The translations under genes were made by a program, and so were the position numbers. The notes below the pieces were generated by a model. That model did no database searches. It saw nothing but the letters and a program-made list of their open reading frames with translations, and was not told the origin of the DNA. Source: Umbelopsis ramanniana AG (lineage: Eukaryota > Mucoromycota > Umbelopsidomycetes > Umbelopsidales > Umbelopsidaceae). From it: DNA of 64,000 nt. Shown one piece after another: positions 55,344 through 64,000 of this stretch (positions are counted from its first letter, which is position 1; each line of letters opens with the position of its first letter). The stretch covers positions 62,001-126,000 of the forward strand of contig NW_026252105.1 in NCBI RefSeq assembly GCF_025399195.1, written 5' to 3'.

Positions 55344-57288
55344 ATGTCTTACGAAGAAGAGACCTCACAGGTATGAAACAATTACTACTCGCCTAGATAA
55401 TTGTAATGAACATCTCAATGGATGCCCAGATTCTCAACTGTCAACTCATTTGCGAAATAGGCTGCCATCAACCGTGAATTATTCAGCGAATCCGAGGATG
55501 GAATCTCTGACCTCGATGATGACAATCAAGACAATGATCTTGGTAATGAAGGTACAATTCATACCCTCTGGAATAACCGATAGCTCGCCTAGCCAATAGT
55601 TTCTCTAATGGGCTTATATTGATTCCTTTACCTTAGCCGGTAACACCGACACCACCAAACCGTATGATAATGACAATGTAGACGCTCCTTCAGCCCACGC
55701 AGTGCAAGACGACGACTACGACGAGGGAGAGGCAAATGATGGAGAAGATGGCGATTCTCAACCAGCCCCGCGTCCTAAACTTCCATCGTTCAAAAAGCGA
55801 CAGAGAGACGACAATGAAGAGTCAGGCGAAAAAATTGATCTTTCTGAAGAAATTAGAATGCAAAAGCAAAAGAGAGCACGAACAGAAGACGACGTTGAAT
55901 CAGAGGAGCAAGGTGAAGTCGACCCCCAACAAGGTATTTGACGTTCTTATGGTCAATCAATGCTTTGATGTAAGCTAAGCTGACAATTGTGATCATGTCA
56001 CAGCTATGCGGGACGAATTGGACAGGGAGTTTGCACTTGCATTGTCATCTGGAAAACGAAAGAAGAAGAAGGTCGACGAATATGTATGTAGACATCTTGA
56101 AATGAATCCTAGATTACAGCAAACCCACCTTTTTTACGAGGCTAATTCATTGTTTCCCCACAACTTTGGCAGGAATTGGAAAAAAATACAGATGAGATGA
56201 TGGCCACTTTGAGGGATAGAATGAAGGATGCGGCATACAATGATATTGCTGCCAATGAAGATAAGCGACCCGCTATATCGAAGCTCAAGATGCTGAACAC
56301 CGTGACTGCTGCTCTTACCAAGTACGTTGTTCACTAATTCGAATGTTATGAGAGCATATTGGCCATGTAATAATACTGCATTTTAGGACAAACCTGCATG
56401 AACAATTTTTAGAAAATCAGATCCTTGAAGCTATCAAACTTTGGCTTGAGCCTCTGCCCGATGGTTCTCTTCCAAGTTTAGATATTCAAAATGACATGCT
56501 GGACATATTGGCCAAGGTGAGTGATAAGGCTCTACTTTATAGCGTAATGAAATACTTTGATAATTTACCAATGCAATGATTCTGTTTTACCCAGTTACCC
56601 ATACGCACGGATAACTTGAGAGAGAGCGGTGTTGGCCGTGTCATGTTCTTTTATACCAAATGCCCACGTATTGAACCAAAGGTGAAAAGGGTGGCAGATC
56701 AACTGGTTGCAAAATGGAGTCGTCCCATCTTACGCCGTAGCGCTGATTATCGCGAAAAAAGACTACAAACCAAAGAATATCACGAAGACGATCGGTATGA
56801 CTATCTTTCATGTTATTGAGCCGGAGCAGTTTCTCTCAATGAGTGTCCTGCATTTACCTAACCTTTCATATTATAGCAACTTTTATCGACGACCTAGGTA
56901 CACTGCACCAACAGAAGAAGATGAATCAGAATCGTAAGTTTACACGATGAAATGTTTGGCTTGCATATGAGGTTGAAACTCATCTTCGTCAATCGTATAA
57001 TAGTAGCAACACTGTGCATGCTAGAATACCGCAAGCACTTGCCTCAGACTTTGAGATTGTTCCACAAAGCACCGTGCGTGCCGACCGAATGAAAGGAAAG
57101 GTATGTAGTGGTTGCAGATGTGGATCGCTCAAAACTCTGGTGACTGAAATTTTTAATTCAATTTTTTTGTCTGCGCATAGAACGAAGGCAAATTCAAGAG
57201 ATTGAAGGACACAATGAGGGCCATTAAAACAGGGCCCAAGAGGATGACACCTAAAGTATCCATTGAAGGAAAAGGTGTGACTTGGTAA
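55344..57288 (+). CDS. Transcription elongation factor IWS1/SPN1
   Basis: IWS1 (Spn1) binds SPT6 and RNA polymerase II during elongation. Exon 1 is short (MSYEEETSQ) and exon 2 starts AAINRELFSESEDGISDLDD. The acidic N-terminal region carries ELFSESED-type SPT6-binding sequence. The conserved TFIIS-N-like domain reads LPIRTDNLRESGVGRVMFFY, KVKRVADQLVAKWSRPI, and the end is FKRLKDTMRAIKTG with MTPKVSIEGKGVTW. Several exons join in phase; TAA at 57286-57288. The family match is strong. Confidence 0.92.
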
Positions 57289-57819
57289 ATTCCACGTATA
57301 TAGCCGGCAATAACAATTGGATGTTCCACTGCTATTTCTAACTCTATCAATAAAGCACTGTGTAAAATAATGAAATATTTGCTGAGGTGTCCTGCGTAGT
57401 TTCGATTTTTTTTGTTTTGACAAAATTGATTTCACGACGTCCTTGTCCTCTTTGTTCCCGCATAACACAACCTCTTTTCCCCGTCGTCCCTATAGCATCT
57501 ATTCTTGGCTTGGGTACAATATAATATAGCAATATGATGTTTAAGACATGTACGACGGTAGAAATTGTACTTCATATATCCATATCCGCTTTTCGAGGGT
57601 ACCCGTCAAAAACACCTCGATATTAGGATCTCATGTGTTTGTATCACATTCCGGGGTCACGGACATGAAGACAAATTAAGACAGAGCGCGTGCGGCAATC
57701 TGAACCTGAGATGCGATTGAGAGGAGATGTTTCTACTGCATATCAATAAAAATACTCTTTTGATCTACCGACAGCTATGCTTTACGGATAAACTATCCTA
57801 CTGAGATGTAAGTTAGACT
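57289..57819. other. Intergenic, no supported gene
   Basis: 3' flank of IWS1 and 5' flank of the small two-exon gene. A minus frame at 56989-57468 is a shadow of IWS1 exons and their flank. I see nothing else. Confidence 0.45.
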
Positions 57820-58212
57820 ATGATTAGTATCTTGGCGCACGAAATGCAAGCCGATTTCAGTGTAACCAGTAAACCTCGCCACTCAATTTACCATCAACCT
57901 TCTTCGCAGAAAGTCATTTCCAAACCCCATATGAAGTCCGCAGTGAATCGCTATCCTCAATGGGAAGAGCAGAATATTCTTTTTAGCTCGCCAGCAGGAG
58001 TAAGAATCCATTTCTTCCATGGATGAAAAAGTGGAAGTGACGACATATTTATACATCAACAGAAAGATAACCTCAAAAAGTACTCAAGTCACATCAATTC
58101 CACTTGGATTTATAACAGATCTACCGCAAAAAATGAAAATCGAGTTGTACACAGCTCGTGTAGTACTGCCATTATGGAGCAGGCAAGCGGGGGAGAAAAT
58201 TGGAAGCAGTAA
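57820..58212 (+). CDS. Predicted small two-exon gene (109 aa)
   Basis: Exon 1 is 57820-57999 and exon 2 is 58063-58212. The donor GTAAGA and acceptor CAACAG are near consensus and the 63-nt intron joins phase 0. Without splicing, exon 1 would run into a stop shortly afterwards. The product starts MISILAHEMQADFSVTSKPR, includes YPQWEEQNILFSSPAG joined to KDNLKKYSSHINSTWIYN, and ends ASGGENWKQ. It has no membrane segment or recognised domain. The splice model is the main support; expression evidence is needed. Confidence 0.45.
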
Positions 58213-58451
58213 ATTTAAATCTCAGGTTTGATCTCAAAGGTGATACAACTGCGAAAACTCTGATTGATTGAGTTGCCCACTAGTCGTTAAACGGCTAAGA
58301 AAAACCTGAGCAAGAACATGTTCGTACTCTTGCCTCTCTTCTTTCTCTTTCTATTTGCGCTTTGGCCAGGTGGTCTATCCTTATAGACAATAGCACTGCT
58401 TCGTTAAATCAAAAGACCCTTAACTACGTTCCAGCATCGACTTGATTTACA

Positions 58452-60734
58452 ATGACACATTTGAGGTAAGATAACACCTCTGCAACCTTCGACTCAATAC
58501 CATAGACCATCCGGCTCACTATCCATAACCTTTACTGTATGAAGCGACTTTTCTTTCCTTGGTACGTACAGCATAATCTATCACATTCACTTCAAATCAG
58601 GGCACACCTTCCTGTGCGATGGGGAGTGACAGCGATATAGTAAATTTTTAATTGCTTACACAAGCACAATTACAACCGTGGGCATTACAGGTCGAGCCGT
58701 TATCGAAGTATACATTTTTGTATTCCTAGTATATCACATCTGGTCTACCGATAGATTCCGGGTAAGCCTTTAGTTTGATGTGTACCTGTGCAAAGAACTG
58801 GTACTAATTGTCGATGACAGTGTCTGCATCCCAGAAAAATCTTTACGGGAGAACTAAAAAGTGTAGTAACGGTAATGATGTTAATAATGATGCCGTTTCA
58901 GGCGTTTTACGGTAAGTGAGAGGAATTGTCAGAGGTACGGTGATAATATACTCGGCCCATACTTACAATATACTCTGATTCCCATAGATTTTGAAACGAC
59001 GAGAATCAAATACACAGTCGGTTACACTGCCGTCGCTCCAGGCTATATCGTCAGCACACCATATCAATTGTGGCCCCAGGAGTTTAAGGACATTCTTCCC
59101 GTAAGTTGACTTATAACTAGATTATCGGCGTTGCAAACTTTTACTCACGGCGATTCGATTTTTTAGACTATGAACTACATGGAAAGTGTGACCTTCTCAC
59201 TGCAAACTGGTATCTTCTTCTTGTTGCAATGCTTTTGGTCTTATCTGTCCAGCTCAGTGGCCAAGCATAGTTTTATGGGAAGCTGGGAGTTCAAAACTAA
59301 TGTGGCGTGGTAAGTAGTGCTTTATGTCTCTCAAACTAACTTTTGTGTGTTGCATTAGTCTTATTGGCTCATTAAAAAAAATTATTTGTTTTCAAGGTGC
59401 GTAATCAGTATTGCGTTGTTCCCTGTGCTACAATGGGCCTTCCGCGACGATATGACAAAGAGTGAAATTGTGCCAGAACTTGCCTATGGCATTGAAGGTA
59501 GGTCATAGAGCTGATCAAAAGGAAAAACTGATGATTTTTGCTTATATTCCTGATAACTCTCACTAGCACTTGTGATCGCTGCTTTCGGTGTTCGTTCCCA
59601 TTTCCGCTTCCGAGCTTTAATTAGCAAGACGCATAATGCAACGAACGGCAAAGCTATTGTAACTAAGCTAACATACTTTATGGAGATGAATGTGTAAGTG
59701 CAAAAAAATATTATCCTCCTAATTGGCAACCAACGAAATGAACCGCCTTACTGATAAAATCTTAAACAGCTTGATGACTATCATCTTGTTTTTGTACGGA
59801 GCTTCCTTTGTCATTCTGTGCGTCGACGGTAAGTATCTCCGAGCATTGAAGTAGCATGTCCATTTTTTTCTTCGTGGTACTGAATGCATATCTACATATT
59901 AGGTTTAACCACAAATGCAATCATTAATCATAACAAGTTCGCCATCGGTATTTATCATGTTACACGTCTTTACTGCCTCAGTATTGAAACAATGTCAACT
60001 AACCTGTTCATTCTTTAGATTTGCTTATCAGCAACGTCAACATCTGCACAGTCTTCTTGTGGTTGTTATTTGTAAGTTCAATGAGCTGTAGTTAAGATGG
60101 GTAAGGTTATCCGAATACTAACGATGTTGTTTGCTCAAAGATCATGGTCTTCCACCCCCGCAAGCTTTATGCCGGCCCCGTCACATCACAGATGGAATCA
60201 ACTCGTCCTATTGGTACTGCACATGATACTGCGCCTGGTAATAAATTCAACAGTCGTGTATCCAACTATATTTCATACAATGGCGAACAAAGCAAGATGC
60301 AACATACAGATAGCGTTCACCGACCCATGACTCCCGCCATCGTGGAATACCCCACCTCTTTGACAAACGACACCGCATCGCTCACCCGCAACACTGGCCA
60401 CGAGAGCATCGCTATCTCTGACCCGTACACTAACTCATCCCTGACATTTACCATGGTCAGCCCAACAACCAAGCAATATAACACCGGATCTCCCTCAAGC
60501 CCACGTCAAGAGTTTCCAATGCGTCCAATTAATAGAGGCAGATACGAATCGTTTGACGATCGTAGCGAAAGTGAAAAGCCCGACAGCAGATATATGAGCA
60601 TTGCTCCTTCAGAAGTCCCTCCGAGCATGTTCGAAGAAGCTTGGATACATGACCGAAATCGCGGAACTGGCGAGGAAATGGTGAACGATTGGCTGAGACG
60701 ATCTCCTGATAGAAAGCTTCCACCACCTATTTAA
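58452..60734 (+). CDS. Multipass (about 7-helix) membrane protein, family not identified
   Basis: The start MTHLR at 58452 is set by phase: only this ATG joins AHLPVRWGVTAIYTITTVGI and the rest in frame. Hydrophobic segments include GVTAIYTITTVG, VIEVYIFVFLVYHIW, VVTVMMLIMMPFQAF, FSLQTGIFFLLQCFWSYL, VISIALFPVLQWAF, LMTIILFLYGASFVILCV and NVNICTVFLWLLFIMVFHP. A long Ser/Thr/Pro-rich cytoplasmic-type tail of about 190 residues follows and ends RSPDRKLPPPI. The helix count and tail suggest a receptor-like protein, but no family motif was recognised. About nine exons; stop 60732-60734. Confidence 0.72.
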
Positions 60735-61143
60735 GAACAAAGCCATTTTCTGTTAACTTTGTATTAACATTTGCTTTTTATTTTCACTTTCTTACTCATC
60801 ATTCTTTTTGAGTATGTCTTTAGTAACATTGTAATTATGGTAGCTTACGACGTTTGCGTTAGGATGTTTATCCTCTGTATTTGCGAGACTCGTATCTGCC
60901 TTCTCGTATATTGCTCATTTTGTGAGTCACCATAAAAATAACTGTTCCCAGGTGGGACAGCAAAAGGTATACTGTGATAGTTCAGATCATTGAAAGTTTT
61001 AGCGCTGATGGTTCGAAGGGAAACATGCCGGCATTCTTTCCAAAATACAGTCACACTGGCCGCCAAAAAAAAAAAAAAAGTTACCCTTCAGTGCCATTTG
61101 ATCTGAATTCATAGCCTCGAATAATCCATTACTCGTATACAAC

Positions 61144-62539
61144 ATGCCTTCCGTGGACGAACTGATCTCGTCCATCAAGGCCAAGTCCAACTCCAATTCA
61201 TTCCTGTCGCAAGCAAAGAAAAGAAAGAGCGAAGGAACTTCATTAGTGGAAAAGAAGAAATCTCGAACAATGTACGTTTAACCCTAGTGGTAGATATGCA
61301 TGTGAATCAAAATCCTGGTACTGACACTCCTCATAGACCAGCGAAGAATGAAATTAGCGAGAATGATCTCTTGAAGAAGCTCAACAAATTTGGAGAACAG
61401 TTTATGCAATCGGTCGACACCAGCTCAAAGAAGACACCCAAGAAGGCGAAGAAGGTAGTTGAGAAAATGGAAGTCGCACCTGTGGATTCAGAGCTTCCTG
61501 TATTTCCTGATGAGGATTTGGAAGCCTTTGAGGATGAAGATGAAATAGATCAATTGTTTGGCTTAGGTAAGGGGTGATGGTTTTGTGCGTGACTGGGATC
61601 AATGCAAGTACTCATTCGATGATGCCAATTTTTCAGCGAGTGTAGCCAACGGGCAAACTGTACAAGAAGAAGAGACAAGCCATTCGACAAAGTCAAAAGG
61701 ACCAGAAGTTGTGGTCTTTGCTGAAGCGGTCAAAAAGACAATAACAGGGTCCTCTAAAGCAGATTATAGGGCGTTCATGGTGAGTTGCTACGATCTCCCT
61801 CCTCAAAAAACCAATCTACAATGCTAATTCTGATATCTCAATGTTTACTCTCGCAGTCATCGAAGGTCGCCAAGATGGAAGCTCCTCCACCGCCGCCACC
61901 TAAATCAGTCAAAGAAATGGAAGAAGAAGAGGAAAATTTGGCTCATGATCGTGAATTGAAAGAATTATTGGCTACATCCAAGCTACTAGAAGAATATGGT
62001 GCGTATTGATAACAATAGTGTTTGGTGGAAACGTGGTGCATCGGGTATTTTACGTTCTAACTCTGTTCATTTTTGCTTTAGAAATGGAGGAGATGTCCGG
62101 CAAAGAACGACGAAAATTCAACATGAACAAATTAGAAAGTCTAGGTGTTAAGAAATCTAAACCTGAGCAGCGACCAATAGCGATGAGACTGGGCATGGAA
62201 AAGAAACAGAAGGAACGTGATGAAAAGAAGTTACAGCACGCCAAGAACATTGGAATGTACGACAAGTCTATGAAGCATCTCTATGCTGCAGCCTCCAAGC
62301 CTAAAGAACGCAAACGACGAGACAGAGGTATCGACAGCGGTATTGGCAAAATGCAGGGATCAACACTCACGCTGAGCAAGACCGAGATCAAACGCGTTAA
62401 CCGACAAGACATGAAGCTCAAAGCTATCAAACGAAAAGGAAAAGGAAAAGGCAGTAGTGGAGGCAGCAAGGGCGGCGGCAGCAAAGGTGGCAGCAAGAAA
62501 AAAGGATTCAGCGGTGGTGGCAAAAAAGGCAAACGCTGA
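61144..62539 (+). CDS. Faf1/C1orf131-like ribosome biogenesis protein
   Basis: The protein starts MPSVDELISSIKAKSNSNSF and is rich in Lys/Glu. Central acidic and Pro stretches (MEAPPPPPPKSVKEMEEEEE) are followed by ELKELLATSKLLEEYG, ERRKFNMNKLESLGVKKSK and IGKMQGSTLTLSKTEIKRVN, which match the C-terminal block of Faf1 and human C1orf131 (small-subunit processome). The tail is Lys/Gly/Ser-rich and basic, suited to nucleolar RNA binding. Five exons; TGA at 62537-62539. Confidence 0.78.
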
Positions 62540-62607
62540 GGTCTGTGACAGCCAAATTTTCCGGATATTTGAGTTGCTGGTGTCGTTGCGTTGACAATGC
62601 AACTCTC

Positions 62608-63583
62608 ATGACAGAAACACCATCAACCACTAGAAAACTACATATTTTGGTCGGCGCTACTGGGAGTGTGGCCAGCATTAAGATACCAAAGCTTGTTCAC
62701 TTATTACGACAAGTATGAATAAAAACATCTCGACTCCATAGCATTCCATTTATCTGTGTTTAGTAATCGCCCCTTTTGTTCCTTCAGAATCCAGAGTATG
62801 ATATTAAAGTGGTCACAACAAAACCTGCACTCCATTTTTTCAAAGCGTCTGATGTTGAAGCAGAGGTGATTACAGATGAGGATGAGTGGAATGTAAGTGC
62901 TCGCTACCTGTTTGGTGCTGAGTAACATTGGCCATTTTTGCATATGATAGATAATTTTTTATGTTTTCCCGCTTACCAACTAATTCTTTGTACGGCAGGC
63001 ATGGCGTCAAATAAAAGATCCCGTTCTGCATATTGATGTAAGTAACACGATGGTAGGCTGGGTCACACGAATAGGCGTCTTATGAACCTACATATAGTTA
63101 CGCAACTGGGCAGATGTTATGGTGCTGGCGCCATTGGATGCCAATACGCTTGCCAAAGTCGCTACTGGACTTTGTGATAACCTTCTGGTAAATAGTGCAT
63201 CTATCTTAGAATACGATTTGCACATATCATCTTGACACTTCATTGAATAGACATGTGTCCTTCGGGCTTGGGATCCGGCTAGACCAGTTCTGGTATGCCC
63301 AGCCATGAACACCAATATGTGGACGCATCCATTTACAGCCAAACAGCTTGAAACACTTGAATCCTTCCTTGGCTACAAGATTATACCACCCATCAGTAAA
63401 CTATTAGCCTGCGGAGATCTTGGTGAGTCTAAAATGTGTCAGAGACCTACTATGTCCGTGTGAGCTAACACCTCAATGGTAACAGGTGTCGGAGCCATGG
63501 CAGAGGTAGAAACCATCGTAGAAGAAATCAATCTGACAGTTCATAATGTACAAAGCCATTTGAACGATAATGACTTGAAGTAA
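62608..63583 (+). CDS. Phosphopantothenoylcysteine decarboxylase (coenzyme A synthesis)
   Basis: This flavoprotein (Cab3/Hal3, PPCDC) decarboxylates 4'-phosphopantothenoylcysteine. Exon 1 is 62608-62712 and starts MTETPSTTRKLHILVGATGS. Later exons give DVEAEVITDEDEWN, DPVLHID, LRNWADVMVLAPLDANTLAK (catalytic-site region), VATGLCDNLL, RPVLVCPAMNTNMWTHPFTA (PAMN substrate clamp) and LACGDLGVGAMAEVETIVEE. All diagnostic motifs of the family are present, with no N-terminal extension of the Hal3 type. Six exons; TAA at 63581-63583. With the dephospho-CoA kinase at 14.9 kb it supplies two of the five CoA steps. Confidence 0.94.
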
Positions 63584-64000
63584 TAAACATGTTATAGAAA
63601 CCTTGCTGTTACATCACAGCGTTTTATTGAAAATTCCAAGTCAATTTTTTTCCCTACAAACCACCTGCTGTCTGGCCATTTTTTTTCTCACCCGACTTTT
63701 CCTGTTTCCACTCCATCGCCTAACTAAACAGCTCATTGACATTGCCCTTCGCCCCATCACACCGCTCGCCTTTTTCCGTAGTCCAGACGCCTTTTGAAAA
63801 CAGACTCCTTTGTTGTGAAAAAGGAAGTCTTCTGCTCTCGTATCGTCAAAGCTCTTTCCATTCTGCGGCAGGAAACAGTCTCAAGGCATCTCTAGACCTC
63901 CTCCCCACAAAGCTATTGTGGTGCCTTGGACTTTTCCGTCAGCCTGCTCTATAACCTGCAAAATATTGTCCCCCCCATACGTCTCTATCATCGCATCTGT
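63584..64000. other. 3' flank of PPCDC and likely upstream region of a gene beyond the window
   Basis: C/T-rich tracts (for example around 63645-63720 and 63900-64000), like the pyrimidine-rich leaders before other starts in this window. The short frames here have no domain. I see no supported gene. Confidence 0.4.

Noticed and set aside
61065-61080. A14-15 run upstream of the Faf1-like gene as a possible retroposon tail
   Set aside because: No target-site duplication or source-like sequence is visible on either side, and homopolymers are common in this AT-rich DNA.

Overview
This window is nuclear DNA from an intron-rich fungus, most likely an early-diverging one of the Mucoromycota (Mucorales or a close relative). 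The reasons are the dense gene packing, many short GT-AG introns of about 50-100 nt, a CotH-family GPI-anchored surface protein (typical of Mucorales and relatives), and a Fanconi-type FANCL gene, which yeasts and filamentous ascomycetes lack. I saw no rRNA, no convincing tRNA, no intact transposon and no CRISPR. About 32 protein genes are supported, most of them spliced. Coordinates below run from start codon to stop codon and include introns. Exon joins are given where I worked them out from splice sites and reading phase.

Layout. 1-9.4 kb: the tail of an off-window gene, FANCL (-), a SANT-domain protein (+), a small unknown protein (-) and the E4 ubiquitin ligase UFD2 (-). 9.7-15.8 kb: kinesin-14 (-), mitochondrial ribosomal protein uL14m (-), DHFR (+) and dephospho-CoA kinase (-). 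15.8-17.2 kb is a large gap. 17.2-24.4 kb: an adenylation-thiolation-reductase enzyme (+), EMC8/9 (-), an NmrA-like oxidoreductase (-) and an unknown membrane protein (+). 24.5-33.4 kb: SYF1 (-), a two-HMG-box mitochondrial protein (-), a prion-like zinc-finger protein (+), an unknown protein (+) and a MARVEL-like membrane protein (-). 33.5-42.6 kb: fimbrin (+), PRP38 family (+), ELMO (+) and a SET methyltransferase (-). 42.9-49.1 kb: an unknown basic protein (+), LOA1/VPS66 acyltransferase (+), RCF1 (-), TAP42 (+) and APRT (+). 49.6-54 kb: CotH (-) and a DPP1-type lipid phosphatase (-). 55.3-63.6 kb: IWS1/SPN1 (+), a small predicted gene (+), a multipass membrane protein (+), a Faf1/C1orf131-like protein (+) and PPC decarboxylase (+).

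The genes are mainly housekeeping and do not form a pathway cluster. Themes do recur: ubiquitin (FANCL, UFD2, a UBZ-like finger), splicing (SYF1, PRP38), coenzyme A (PPC decarboxylase and dephospho-CoA kinase), actin and Rac signalling (fimbrin, ELMO) and lipid metabolism (LOA1, DPP1). Several neighbours are divergent with short shared promoters. CRE-like TGACGT/ACGTCA sites recur about 40-100 bp upstream of several start codons.

The most notable items are the complete FANCL, the orphan A-T-R carboxylate reductase-like enzyme, the prion-like protein with a UBZ-like finger, an orphan multipass membrane protein, and introns of length 3n without stops that read through as coding sequence.
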